A stretch of DNA of 64,000 bases from Bombyx mori (GCF_030269925.1 NC_085123.1:1240001-1304000), one strand, 5' to 3'; counted from the first letter of the stretch, positions 1 to 12,301 are shown. The notes: generated by a model not told the origin, from the sequence alone. Numbers and translations: made by a program.

Positions 1-594
1 GATGAACATTACGATAAAAGAGATTTTTTTAGAATTGAGGCTTCAGGTTTCAATTACTTGGGCTGTTGCGTATCTCTACCCAATGTCCTATTTGCAAAGG
101 CTGCTATCCATCATCCATCACATAGCTTCTCTGAGCACCGAACTATGCTTTGATTAAACGGCTACCCTACAATTTTGTTGTAAACCAAAGTACTTCCTTA
201 GTAATGACCCCAGTAATTATGCTTGCGATAATTATGCGGGCATCTTTTTAACGCGACGATATTGTTGTTGTTTCGTGATCATGTATTTCCAATTCTGTTT
301 TGTAGTAAAATCCTGATAGGACGACATGAAAATTATACAGTTTCTTGATAAGTTGCAGGTGTGGTGCCAAATTTTCTTGACTCCACTTTAAAGTCTGTAT
401 CGTTTGATTTTTCATATGTCCGACGAAGGTCCAACTGCTAACATGTAATTTTGGTTTGTGCTATACAATTCGGCAATATAGAATTCAATTGAAAGAATTT
501 AACCGATGTCCTCGATCGGCCTTGCCTTCCGTTTGTACAGATGTGAAGTCTCACACTGGCGCCACGAGTCGAGCGTCTAAAGGAAAATATGCCC

Positions 595-636
595 AGTAAC
601 CTCGAGGTTACTGTTTTATAGTCGACTATAAAACAG
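595..636. repeat. Two abutting perfect palindromes
   Basis: 595-612 is the 18-bp palindrome AGTAACCTCGAGGTTACT. It overlaps by two bases a perfect 26-bp palindrome at 611-636 centred on GTCGAC. Both are exact inverted repeats without a spacer. Confidence 0.85.
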
Positions 637-743
637 CATAAGAATAATTATAAAATAATTTAATACTCATCAACTTATATGAACGATTATTGCTACGAGC
701 AATGAAAGCCTTCCTTCGGTATTTCTCTCCTGCTGTGACATGG

Positions 744-1012
744 CCTTTTTTCTTTTTTTTAGTGCTTTTGCAGGCAGACGAGCATACAGCCCACCTGATG
801 GTAAGCGGTTACCGTCGCTTATGGACGTCAGCAATGTCAGGGGTACAGCCAAGTCGCTGCCTACCATTGTGTATTCTCCGCAAGCCTCGTTTGCAGAAGG
901 ACATGTCATAGCGCTCGTGAAACGATCTTTTTTCCCCTCCGGGCGGAAAGTTGCAACTTTCGTCCCGCTGCGCTAAATAAAGGCTCTGCTTTCCGCCTTT
1001 GTCGGACAAAAA
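744..1012 (-). mobile_element. BMC1-type LINE 3' fragment
   Basis: Antisense copy of the LINE tail: poly-T, then the GCAGACGAGCATAC...CCCACCTGATGG tail, then the end of the RT ORF (complement of the segment encoding ERYDMSF). It matches 9720-9900 of the long copy with scattered changes. Confidence 0.85.
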
Positions 1013-1407
1013 AAATAGTATACAGCCCTTGGGAAGGAAAATAAGAAAAGCCTCAGATCACATGTAATTGTTGGCCGATATATTTTACAAATGACACTTA
1101 AGGGGTAGGTGTGGCGATAGAAATCGACTTCATTCATTATCATTGAATAAATTAGGAGATAATTGATTTACCGTGAGCTCGAGCTAGGATGTTCCGCGCT
1201 CTACGGTAAATTTAATGTGCGCTCGCTTCGTTTGTCTGTTAAAATTGTAACTTCGTGACGGTCTTATTGGTAGTTCAGTTCAACGAAAGTATTTGACATA
1301 AATAATGTCATCAACGTGGCTCGGATTAATTCTAACAACTCTACTACCGCTGTGTTCCATAATAGCAGTGTGAGTGATGTTGATACAGAGATAAGCACAT
1401 CCTGATG

Positions 1408-1553
1408 TTTTTTTTATTTTTTTTATTGCTTAGGTGGCTGGACGAGCTCACAGCCCACCTGGTGTTAAGTGGTTACTGGAGCCCATAGACATGTACAACG
1501 TAAATGCGCCACCCACCTTGAGATTATAAGTTCTAAGGTCTCAAGTATAGTTA
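1408..1553 (-). mobile_element. Bm1 SINE fragment (3' half)
   Basis: Poly-T followed by TTATTGCTTAGGTGG and the shared CCCACCTGGTGTTAAGTGG tail; truncated inside the element at the GGTCTCAAGTATAG segment. Confidence 0.88.
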
Positions 1554-1865
1554 TAGTTATGTGGTAGAATGAGTACGATTAAATGATGGTCTTAATCAAA
1601 CTAGTATTTATATAATGCCGTAATAATAAGTATATGTGCTTGTCTGTCGGTACCACCAAGATAATTAGAATATTCGCTAAATTCTAAAATTTTTAGATCA
1701 ATTAAAATATTTATCACTTGAATACGTATATGTACATAAGTTAGAGTTTGAAATGAACGCGATAATAATTCAGTGAATTAGGAATTAAACTTGTTCTTAG
1801 TACACTAAACAGTCGTTTTTATTTTTCCTAGAAATTACTTGTATAAAATATTTTTTATTGACTTT

Positions 1866-1972
1866 ATTTTATTGTTATAATAGTGTTAGTAGGAGCATTC
1901 GGCCCCTTGATTGTGAATGGTTACAGATGCTCATGGACATCAACAAGGCCAGGGCATAGCCAAGCTGCTGTG
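1866..1972 (-). mobile_element. Degenerate LINE-tail remnant
   Basis: Old BMC1-type tail recognisable by GTGAATGGTTACAGATGCTC and AGGGCATAGCCAAGCTGCTG; many substitutions. Confidence 0.5.
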
Positions 1973-2129
1973 TTTCGTTTTTGCCATTCTTAAATAAATT
2001 TTTGAGTGGTGATCAGTAATGGAGTAATTTGGAAGTTAAAGCCCAATTGTTACAAAAATGTTGGAAATCCTTATCAGATTAATATGGTATTTCAGGCCTT
2101 TACTTTACCAAACACTTTGGTATGAGTTC

Positions 2130-2570
2130 TTTTTTTTTTATTGCTTAGATAGGAGGACGAGCTCACAGCCCACCTGGTGTTAAGTGGTTACTGGAGCTCA
2201 TAGACATCTACAACGTAATTGAGATATAAGTTCTAAGGTCTCAAGTATAGTTACAACGGCTGCCCCACCCTTTAAACCGAAACGCATTACTGCTTCACGG
2301 CAGAAATAGGCAGGATGGTGGTACCTACCCGTGCGGACTCACAAGAGGTCCTACCACCAGTAATTACGCAAATTATAATTTTGCGGGTTTGATTTTTATT
2401 ACACGATGCTATTCCTTCACCGTGGAACTCAATCGTGAACATTTGTTAAGTACGTATTTCATTAGAAAAATTGGTACCCGCCTGCGAGATTCAAACACCG
2501 GTGCATCGCTCAACACGAATGCACCGGACGTCTTATCTTTTAGGCCACGACGAATTGAAAACCTCACTTA
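2130..2570 (-). mobile_element. Near full-length Bm1 SINE with tRNA-like head
   Basis: The most complete Bm1 copy here, about 440 bp, antisense: poly-T at 2130, tail, middle, CCTACCACCAG box at 2351, then the 5' region to about 2570. On the sense strand the head carries a tRNA-type B box (GTTTGAATCTC) at about 2490 and an A-box-like GGCCTAAAAGATAAG near 2545, consistent with pol III transcription of a tRNA-derived SINE. Confidence 0.85.
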
Positions 2571-2694
2571 GTGCAATAAGGGCAAGAAGTAGAAAACTGC
2601 TTTAGAATTCATATTTTCAAATCGCAAAGAATAATTATGTTTTTATAGGCACACTCGTTAAGTCATTAATGCTACTACTACTACTGAGCTGGCG

Positions 2695-3282
2695 CTATGA
2701 CCCCGTGACCCCGAAGTGGGTCTTGGCCTCCGACAATAAACTTTGCCATTCATCCCGGCGCTGCGCAACATCTTGCCAGTCCGACACTTGGAGTTCCCGT
2801 AAATTTCCTTCCACAGCGTCACACCAGCGGTACTTGGGCCTCCCTACGGGGCGGCGTCCCTCCGGTACACCCGTGTACACCCGTTTCAAAGCCCGATCCT
2901 GCTCCATACGTACAACATGTCCGAGCCATCCGAGCCTCCGTGCCTTCATCTCCCCCAGAATATTTGGCTCACCAAAAAGCCTCTCCACATCCTTATTTTT
3001 CCGGACGTGCCAAGAACCGTCTTCTTTCCGAACTGGTCCTAGTATTTTTCTCAATACATTTCGCTCCGTCACGAGAAGTTTTGCCTCTTCTTTCAGTGTG
3101 ATCGTCCATGCTTCGCATCCATACAATAGGATCGGTCTAACTAGAGTCTTGTATATCCGAATCTTGGTGCGCCTGCTTAGTAGCTTCGAAGAGAGAACCG
3201 GGTGTAGGGCTGCACTGCATCGTAGGGTATTTTGTATACGAATTTCGATTTCATCTTCCCAGTCATTGGTGTCATTAATGCG
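2695..3282 (-). pseudogene. RTE-type LINE reverse transcriptase C-terminal fragment
   Basis: An open antisense frame reads through YKTLVRPILLYGCEAWTIT, RLGWLGHVVRM and GRPKYRWCDAVEGNLRELQ, the thumb and C-terminal region of RTE/BovB-like non-LTR retrotransposons. Catalytic RT motifs and endonuclease are absent (5'-truncated), so it is inactive. The frame is undamaged over about 195 codons. Confidence 0.85.
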
Positions 3283-3741
3283 ACTAAAGATAAAATAAAA
3301 AGTAATTTCCCAAAGATACCGCGTAGTAATTGGGGTCAGAACGTGTAATTAACGCGAATTTTTTTTTTTTAATATTCCATATTATAATAATGACAACTCA
3401 GCGATGCTTTCTAACATTTCTTATTTTTCAATGCATGTCTTGTTCTAGATTCGGTTCCTTGTTATGTTGATATTTTGTGATTCAAATTTGCTGATTAGTG
3501 TTTAAGATTACTTGAAAAATATCGTTTTGTTGTTATTACTAGTCTTGTTGGAGTTTCCTTTCAATCAGTTTTATTTAACATCCGAATTATTTTGGGAAAC
3601 AACGAAGTTTATTAACTGACTATTTTTATATGATGATGCGTTAAATATTCAATCTCATATATTTCATTTATATTGTGTAACTCACATCGTACAGCGAAGT
3701 TCACGTTCGATTTCCGAGCGAAGTCATTAGTTTTATTAGGC

Positions 3742-4044
3742 ACTAGCTGACCCGGCAGACTTTGTAGTGCCTCAATCGATCAGTAAAATACCTAAACTTT
3801 TGTATAAAATAAACCTAAAACAAACAAAAGGAATCCGTCCGACGGGGGGGGGGACACATCAAAGGAAAAACAAAATTGTTATTTTTATTTAATGCCGAGC
3901 ATTTTCATATTTATCTACCTTTTAAAACTTCTTTGAACTTTCACAAATAATTCAAGACCAAAATTAGCCAAATCAGTCCAGCCGTTCTCATCGTTTTAGC
4001 GAGACTAATAAACAGCAATTAATTTTTACATATATAGATAGATA
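3742..4044 (-). mobile_element. Helitron-like non-autonomous element, copy 1
   Basis: Begins on this strand as ACTAGCTGACCCGGCAGAC, the complement of a Helitron-type 3' end (GGGTCAGCTAGT), and shares about 290 bp with 30346-30627 and 59839-60126. Includes a G10 tract near 3844. Confidence 0.65.
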
Positions 4045-5559
4045 GATATTGTAGTCTTGTTCTTATCTTGATTCTTATATGAGTTTCTTTAGTACGTATA
4101 ACTTATCGGGAAATTGTAACCTGGGGCTATTGAATGTGAAACGATAAACGTTAACTTACATATTGATTCAATAGCAAAATACACAATACTAGTATTATCT
4201 GTTTGTTCTGCTCCTATTACATCGATCGTTTTGCTAATGGTCATTGGTCGATAGTGGATTGCAAAGGCGTAATATAATACTGACGATTATTCTGAAGTAC
4301 TTATTAATATACTTATTTTGAGAATCTTAGTTACCCAGTAATTCTTAAGTTAGCAGGCTAATAGATGCTGCAATTAAACGTCAGCGCGACGAAGAAGCCG
4401 AACTAAGAGATCAAAGTGCATAGTTCCAAATCTCCAATATAACAACTTGATGTTTAAACTTCACACGTAAAAACATAAAACCCTGCAACTTTGATGGTTT
4501 CTTATGAGGCTCTACAAAGGAATCTTGCCCGGTCAGTGAATTCCGAAAGCATGCGTTAGTCACAAGGTCTAAACGGACTTGGCAAACGTACGGGTCAAAC
4601 GTCTTATGATGTGTCATGACACGTCGAGGAAAGGTTCGCTTTGAAATATTACCTGTTTCTATACTTAAGCTTTATTACCGCACATATTTTAAAATGTTTT
4701 TACATATGACGAGACCAAGGTATTGAGAAATGGGGCTATTTATAAAGTAAATAGGTATAATAGGTACATTAGTTATACAGTTCTGGGTACTATGAGAGAA
4801 GTTTTTTGAAACAAAGAACGTTAATACGGAACTGTTTTACCTGAAGATAAAGTTTGAGTAAGGCCTTTAAGAACCACCGCTATCAGATTGTAATTAATGT
4901 TCTGAGGGCAGATGGAACGAAGCCACTTAGAAAGTTTTTGCGGCATTGAAAGTGTTTTTTTGTTGCCAATAATGGACAAATAGTGTAGTAGTTGACAAGA
5001 CCTATTCAGTAAATAGTGCTCGAAAGACTTATGTACACCAATGAATACTGTCATAAAATAAAATTAAAAAAACTAGAACGCATTAAAGCGCAGTCGCAAA
5101 GCATTATCAAGGCGAGCATTAGTCGTGCCCATGTACGGTATCGGATTGACATGACCAAACACGGTATGGTGACCCGTGGAAACTGTGCCGCTCTGGTCTT
5201 TTTTGTACCTTTCATAACTAGTCGCGTGACCGTTGCGACAGCCTTTACGATTTCGTGCACCGGCCTGTCGGCGACATGTGGTCCGGAGTGATAGATGATT
5301 GTAGAAGTGGCCTTATGGTCACATAAATTACTCGGGTTCGAGTTTGGTTTGTCGGTTGTTCAATATGCTTCATTGTAGTTAGGAAGTACGTTCGAGGAAG
5401 GTCGCGAATGGCATCATGTAGTGGGTCATAATCGAGTTTAAACCAATGTTTTGGGTATGACCTCATGTGTTAGGTAGTTGCATATTTATGAAAGAATCAA
5501 ACCGCAACAAACAGCCCTGCGTCGCTTAAATGTCCTATCTTGGCACGACTTTTATATTC

Positions 5560-5800
5560 ATTGTATCATGCTCCTGCCCTTCTCCCAGTAACCTGGGGTC
5601 GGCGCAACATGTTTTCTCCTTCCATACTCATCTATCATATAACATTTCGTCTTTCACGCAATCCATCCCTTTTTTCTTAGATCTACCTCTTCCTCTAAAA
5701 CCTTCCTCATTCGTAGTTAATAGTGTATCTCGAGTGCACTGCCATATTTTTCTGCAAACCAGGTCTGAAGAGAGTCCTTAGCGATAGTTGATGCTGTTCA
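5560..5800 (-). mobile_element. RTE-like LINE 3' end, fragment
   Basis: Antisense of the segment encoding GRGRPKKKWMDCVKDDM and the following 3' UTR; matches 57735-57975 and 62815-63030, with internal decay. Confidence 0.7.
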
Positions 5801-6800
5801 CGATCTTCTTCAATTTTTTTCATGTTTATTTTAATGACAATCAGAAACTAGAGAGCCACATCAAACTGTATCACTCATATGGCTGATTAATGATGACATC
5901 GAATTACAAAATTTCACTTTGACATCAACGGCTAACTTAAGAAATCACGGACGTAAAATTTGTTCTTTTACTGATTAAAAATATATAAAAAAACATTTAG
6001 ATAACTCTTTATTATGTAGTTAAATATAATTTGAGTAATCTATTCACTTTGCAGAACGAAATGCGAAATTCTTATTCAAATTTCTTTATCTAAACACGGA
6101 GCCGTTTTCGCGTATCCATTATGGGTTAATTTCGTTTATTTATTTATTGTACAATTAAAGTAAAAGAAAACCTGTATTCGAACACGTTTTTATTGTTTTG
6201 ATAGTGATCGAATATCCTAAGTGGAATTTGGAATTTGGAAACCGGCTTATTCCAATTATTTACTCTTGAATTATTTTTTATTAAGATAGGTATTCGCTGA
6301 GAGAGAGTGATAAGACTTCGATCGTATGTTCCAAGATGGACGTTTATATTGTGATGTCCATGGGCTTCAGTCGTTACTATACAAGGGGGGCAGCGAGCTC
6401 GTTTACCAATCTAACTTAAAAAAATGACTTATCTATGGCACTTGTTGGTCGTTAATAACGGGGCACGTAAATAAATAGTAGAATGTACTGGAATATTCTC
6501 GAATCTTGCGAATATATTATTCAAACATAACCTCATGAAGTCCGCTGTCATCAGGTCGTGCGTGAAATAGCACGTGGCGTCCTGCTGATTAATTCAATGA
6601 TCAGCGGCCAGTACAAAGCGAGTATGATGCATATCAGTCGCAGCACACATCACTCTACTTAGAATTATCAGTTTACGATTTGGTCTTGTCCTACATCAGA
6701 TTACTGTGCGCCTTCATATTTGTTTAACTTTTGAACTCTTACGTAACGTAAACATTGGATTTAGTACTTTATACGGACGGTTGATAGTGAAGCATTTCTG

Positions 6801-7036
6801 TTTTATTTTTATCGCTTAGATGGGTGAACGAGCTCACGGCCTTCCCGTGGTTAAGTGGTTACGGAAGCCCACGGACGTATACAACGTAAATGCCACCACC
6901 CACCTTGAGATATAAGGTTTAAGACACAATTGAAAAGTATAACGGCTGCCCCGCCCTTTAATTTGGAAGGCATTAGTGCTTCGTGACAGTATGGAGCCAG
7001 AGACCCGTCCGGGCTCACAGAACTCATTAGTAGTTC
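6801..7036 (-). mobile_element. Degenerate Bm1 SINE
   Basis: ATCGCTTAGATGGGTGAACG through AAGGCATTAGTGCTTCGTGAC to an ACTCATTAGTAG end; heavily diverged. Confidence 0.75.
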
Positions 7037-7127
7037 CGGGAAATCTGTGTCATGTCCTTTGTATATTCTGATATTATTGAGATATTATTTTCAGGAATGC
7101 ATTCTGATTCCCTGAGCTTATCTATCA

Positions 7128-7328
7128 TTTTTTTATTGCTTAAATGGGTGGACGAATTCACAGCCCACCTGGTGCTAAGTGGTTACTGGAGCTTTAGACA
7201 TCTACCACGTAAATGCGTCACCCACCTTGAGATATAAGTTCTAAGGTCTCAGTATAGTTACAACGGCTGCCCCACCCTTCAAACCGAAAGGCATTACTGC
7301 TTCACGGTAGAAATAGGCAGGACGGCGA
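7128..7328 (-). mobile_element. Bm1 SINE fragment
   Basis: TTTATTGCTTAAATGGGTGG through GGCATTACTGCTTCACGG to AATAGGCAGGACGG; truncated before the GGTCCTACCACC box. It lies just after the preceding copy. Confidence 0.88.
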
Positions 7329-7640
7329 CTCTTCTCCTATCAACCTGCGAGTGTGGGTTCAGCAAACGGACTTTTATTAGTTTCCAATGAAAGCAACAAG
7401 TGCCTGGAAATGCACACGGAACAAAGGGCTCGCTACGAACGCCAACAGAACTAATAAGGATTTATTCTCGTCTTGATTCAAGGAAGTCATAATGACTTTC
7501 CCCGCTGCATACGTTGCGTATTAAATCAGCTAAACGAGTGTACGTTTCTGAATCACGACCCTTAGTGTTTGTCCCCTGACGGATACGAAATTATTTGTTT
7601 TTGTTTTGTTGAATTTGTAGTTCATGTTATGCCCTCCACT

Positions 7641-7920
7641 TTTTTTTTCCTACCTAAGCTGATAGCCTCGGGGCTATTTCAGCGTAACCTTAACTAGTAG
7701 GTGAGCTCACGGGGCTCAAACCTAACGACGTTGCTAACACTGGCTCTAGCAAGAGCTGTGCTTCGCAGAATCTACCACCGCATCGGAAACGCGACCCACT
7801 GAGAAGATCCGGCGAGAAACTCAGTGGGCTGTGTCTGAGGGTTAAACCGGAGTAATGCTAACTAACACTGGCCCTAGCAAGAGCAGTGCTTCGCAGAATC
7901 TACTACCGGATGCTCTCCAC
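7641..7920. repeat. Dispersed repeat family B, copy 1, with internal duplication
   Basis: Contains CTACCTAAGCTGATAGCCTC, GTGAGCTCACGGGGCTCAAA and GAGAAGATCC.GCGAGAAACTC. The same segments occur inverted at 27100-27354 and decayed at 43221-43341. Within this copy the AGCAAGAGC.GTGCTTCGCAGAATCTAC unit appears twice (about 7747 and 7872). Probably a retrotransposon 3' region; family name not assigned. Confidence 0.65.
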
Positions 7921-8624
7921 AATGCTTGCTGGAATGTATGACGTGGCTTGAAACTGCCCTGCCTGTTAGGAATTGCCCTTTGCGTTTCCGCAGTATTAAA
8001 TTATGTCCCAATTCCAAAGGGATTTGAAAAGTATGCACAGTTGGAGGTAGCGGTCTTGCTTCACACGTCTATGAACCATGTTAATACGATCACATGGACC
8101 ATCTACCCTCAATGGCAATAATGAATTTAGATTGGATAAGCTTGTCCGGTGTCCATATAAAATAGGTAATGATGGACACCTCAGAAAGGGATCATGTTTT
8201 GGAGTGTTTGTAATGATATACCGCCCATCTCGTTTCCAAGAGTCAGCGTAGCTCATATATACTATAGTAGCATACCGGTAGGGAATACAACATGCTCTAC
8301 CGCTAAAACACCGAATCACCGAAGGTTTCATTGAACAGTAGCCACTGAATCTTCAATCACAATCAGTGCAGATTGATCTATGCATCATGCAAAATACGAC
8401 CTTCTGACCGAGTTTATATTTTTTAAATCTGAGCTCAGAGTTTTTGGGGTCACACTGACCACCGGGAATAATTACAGTTAAAAAGTATTTTCTTAACTTC
8501 AACATAATTTCGTTAATTAACGTATTTTTTAGTTTCCCAAAATTTCCATAAAGAAGGTATAATTATATGTAATGCAGCATAGTCAAATCGCTCCTGACTG
8601 AAATTTTAAATCTACAATACAACA

Positions 8625-9920
8625 GACATCTTCTTGTATACCTTACTCACAGGTGGGCTGAAGCCTTGGAGAGCAAGGGCGAGGCTCTTGCTGTGAGCCT
8701 TGATATCGCGAAGGCCTTCGACAGGGTCTGGCATAGGGCACTTCTATCGAAGCTACCATCTTACGGAATCCCCGAGGGTCTCTGCAAGTGGATCGCTAGC
8801 TTTTTGGATGGGCGGAGCATCACGGTCGTTGTAGACGGTGACTGTTCTGATACCATGACCATTAACGCTGGCGTTCCACAAGGTTCGGTGCTCTCCCCCA
8901 CGCTTTTCATCCTGTATATCAATGACATGCTGTCTATTGATGGCATGCATTGCTATGCGGATGACAGCACGGGGGATGCGCGATATATCGGCCATCAGAG
9001 TCTCTCTCGGAGCGCGGTGCAAGAGAGACGATCAAAACTTGTGTCTGAAGTGGAGAACTCTCTGGGGCGAGTCTCCGAATGGGGTGAATTGAACTTGGTT
9101 CAATTCAACCCGATAAAGACACAAGTTTGCGCGTTCACTGCAAAGAAGGACCCCTTTGTCATGGCGCCGCAATTCCAAGGAGTATCCCTGCAACCTTCCG
9201 AGAGTATTGGGATACTTGGGATCGACATTTCGAGCGATGTCCAGTTTCGGAGTCATTTGGAAGGCAAAGCCAAGTTGGCGTCCAAAATGCTGGGAGTCCT
9301 CAACAGAGCGAAGCGGTACTTCACGCCTGGACAAAGGCTTTTGCTTTATAAAGCACAAGTCCGGCCTCGCGTGGAGTACTGCTCCCATCTCTGGGCTGGG
9401 GCTCCCAAATACCAGCTTCTTCCATTTGACTCCATACAGAGGAGGGCCGTTCGGATTGTCGATAATCCCATTCTCACGGATCGTTTGGAGCCTCTGGGTC
9501 TGCGGAGGGACTTCGGTTCCCTCTGCATTTTGTACCGTATGTTCCATGGGGAGTGCTCTGAGGAATTGTTCGAGATGATACCGGCATCTCGTTTTTACCA
9601 TCGCACCGCCCGCCACCGGAGTAGAGTTCATCCATACTACCTGGAGCCACTGCGGTCATCCACAGTGCGTTTCCAGAGATCTTTTTTGCCACGTACCATC
9701 CGGCTATGGAATGAGCTCCCCTCCACGGTGTTTCCCGAGCGCTATGACATGTCCTTCTTCAAACGAGGCTTGTGGAGAGTATTAAGCGGTAGGCAGCGGC
9801 TTGGCTCTGCCCCTGGCATTGCTGAAGTCCATGGGCGACGGTAACCACTCACCATCAGGTGGGCCGTATGCTCGTCTGCCTACAAGGGCAATAAAAAAAA
9901 AAAAAAAAAAAAAAAAAAAA
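8625..9920 (+). mobile_element. 5'-truncated non-LTR retrotransposon (BMC1/jockey-type LINE) with poly(A) tail
   Basis: Starts abruptly inside the RT ORF, continues to the stop at 9842-9844, then a 50-bp tail (CCATCAGGTGGGCCGTATGC) and about 30 As. The frame is intact and the A tail long, suggesting recent insertion. The tail matches at least eight other fragments in the window. The BMC1 name is from recalled tail sequence, not a database search. Confidence 0.88.
8626..9844 (+). CDS. Reverse transcriptase ORF fragment of a LINE
   Basis: About 405 open codons. Catalytic palm motifs are present: VSLDIAKAFDRVWH (motif A Asp), GVPQGSVLSPTLF (motif B) and CYADDSTGDA (the YADD active site). Next come the thumb and the C-terminal region typical of insect jockey-like elements (YCSHLWAGAPKYQL, FFKRGLWRVLSGRQRLG). 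The endonuclease, RT fingers and ORF1 are missing, so it cannot mobilise itself. There is no start codon; the frame is simply cut at its 5' end by truncated integration. Confidence 0.9.
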
Positions 9921-10717
9921 GACAAACCGTCATATGACCTTTAATATTCATTAAGTTTCATTTTATGTTTTGTTTGTAATCTGCAGTTGTGGCTTTTGTG
10001 ACAAATCGTGTCTGGCATCGCTCCAATCCAAATTATAATTTCATTCATAACGGTACAGGAATTTTTGTTTCGACTACTCGTTAGTAAAGTAGCGTGTAAA
10101 CTATTAGTTAGATGTAAATAAGTGAGAAATACTACGCTCGTTTTTTTTTTTACTTTTCCGAATTTATTTATGAAATAATTCCTTTTTTTTTTGTACCATT
10201 GTATTTTTTTTTTAAGTGATTTTATGACCTGGTAACTAAGACCTTTAGGTCAATTCTTACTTTAATTTTAATGAAAACTTTATATGAAAAATGATATTAT
10301 GAAATGAAATGAAGCTGATTAATATGAAACATGGAATGAAACGAAATGAGATGAGATGATATATGGGATGAAATATAATCTCAGTAAAATGGTGGTCATT
10401 TACTGAGACTTTTTCAGTGGACTTTTTGGAGGAGCCCGAGAAGTTGCGTTCAGCGGCTTTGTTTCATTTTCCCACATTTGTGCACTTTCACAGATACTAA
10501 AAAGTTAATAAACCACTGTTATTACACATTGAAACTTGAAGAAACACTAAATAGACAAAATAAAACATATCCCACAACTTCACTCCTCGCGTTAACGCCA
10601 AAAAGTCTACCACTGTACTTCATTGGATATTGAAGTCCACAGACATCTTGATCTAACGTCATCTACGTAGTGACCCGACTTTACTATTATTGAAATATAA
10701 AACGCGAATGCACCAGC

Positions 10718-10885
10718 GTGCTTAGAGCGAGTTTTATAACGTTCGCGATAGCGTAAAAGTTAACTCAAATTTGTATGGAGTTGGAACGTTTGTTTACGTT
10801 TGCCGCTAGGGGCGCTGTTCCAACAGCATCATATTTGAGTTAACTTTTACGCTATCGAGAACGATAAAAAACACGCACTAAGCAC
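10718..10885. mobile_element. Foldback MITE family 1, copy 1
   Basis: Ends GTGCTTAGAGCGAGTTTT and AACACGCACTAAGCAC are inverted repeats, extended by inner arms (CGATAGCGTAAAAGTTAACT and its inverse). The centre contains GCCGCTAGGGGCGCTGTTCC. A second copy is at 42638-42808. Confidence 0.8.
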
Positions 10886-11290
10886 ACAGTACGCTGTATT
10901 AATGATTTTTTTTTAAATATAGATGTCGTTTATTTAAAAATAATCATGTGGTCTAAAAATCGTTGATGAATATTAATCGGTCGTGTCGTCTCGTGTAAAC
11001 CACAAAAACAATTCATTTACATTTGAGAGAACAATTTTTGATAGCATCAATAACATAAACCGCAATCGGAAAACAATTCGTTAAAGACAAGAAAGAAGTT
11101 ATTGGTTTTTTAAGCTAACGCGGGTAGGTTCTGTTAACCCGCCGAACGCGGGCGCGAATCAATCAGGGGTGCCCATTTAATGAGAGGCAAAGAATTATTG
11201 AGTTTTATGTGTGCCAGAAATGCATATGAGACGATAACAAATGCACATTTAGAACACGAATACCATGTAAATTCCATATCGACTCTGATA

Positions 11291-11546
11291 GTTTTTTTTT
11301 ATCTTTTTTTATTGCGTAGATGGGTGGACGAGCTCACAGCTCACCTGGTGTTAAGTGATTACTGGAGCCCATAGACATCTACAACGTAAATGCGCCACCC
11401 ACCTTGAGATATAAGTTCTAAGGTCTCAGTATAGTTACAACGGCTGCCCCACCCTTCAAACCGAAACGCATTACTGCTTCACGGCAGAAATAGGCAGGGC
11501 GGTGGTATCTACCCGTGCGGACTCACAAGAGGTCCTACCACCAGTA
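11291..11546 (-). mobile_element. Bm1 SINE in arm 1 of the inverted duplication
   Basis: TTTTTATTGCGTAGATGGG to GGTCCTACCACCAGTAG; extends 70 bp past the arm's inner edge. Confidence 0.9.
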
Positions 11547-11912
11547 GTAGTTAATCGAACTCAAATCTCGTGCTACGGTAGTTAGGTTCATCAACACGCC
11601 ACCTTCTCCCAAAATTATATTCGTTATATTTCATTAATTCCTGCTATTGCGTTAAAAGCGTTGGTATTCAACAACCGGTTACGTCAAATCACTTTCTTCA
11701 CGGCCATCGAGCTATCAGCGCGCCGATCGTATACCACCATATCGACGACCGCCCGTTTGATAATGTATCGGATTACTCGTCCAGCTTTATGTCATCGATG
11801 GATGACATGAGTCCTCACGGTCGGAAGCCTGTCAGGGTGTTAACAATATTTTGATCGCCTCAGAAATGAGTAGTTCAGCAGGCGAACGAGACATGGTTAA
11901 TATGATTAACGA

Positions 11913-12090
11913 GCAGTAATGCGTTTCGGTTTGAAGTGTGAGGCCGCCGTTATAACTATACTGAGACCTTAGAACTTATATCTCAAGGTGGGTGACGCAT
12001 TTACGTTGGGGATGTCTATGGGCTCCAGTAACCACTTAACACCAGGTGAGCTGTGAGCTCGTCCACCCATCTACGCAATAAAAAAAGATA
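11913..12090 (+). mobile_element. Bm1 SINE 3' part in arm 2
   Basis: GCAGTAATGCGTTTCGG to CATCTACGCAATAAAAAAAG. It starts abruptly at the inversion breakpoint and carries the variant GTTGGGGATGTC instead of the usual GTTGTAGATGTC. Confidence 0.88.
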
Positions 12091-12301
12091 AAAAACTATC
12101 AGAGTCGATATGGAATTTACATGGTATTCGTGTCCTGAACGTGCATTTGTTATCGTCTCATATGCATTTCTGGCACACATAAAACTCAATAATTCTTTGC
12201 CTCTCATTAAATGGGCATCCATGATTGATTCGCGCCCGCGTTAGGCGAGTTAACAGAACCTACCCGCGTTAGCTTAAAAAACCTATAACTTCTTTCTTGT
12301 C

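Larger units (their letters stand above)
11086..12301. repeat. Large inverted duplication spanning a SINE and its flank
   Basis: Arm 1 11086-11477 and arm 2 11913-12301 are inverted copies with few differences, separated by about 435 bp. The arms hold about 200 bp of non-SINE DNA plus the Bm1 3' half, so the palindrome is not just two SINEs inserted head to head. Confidence 0.85.
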
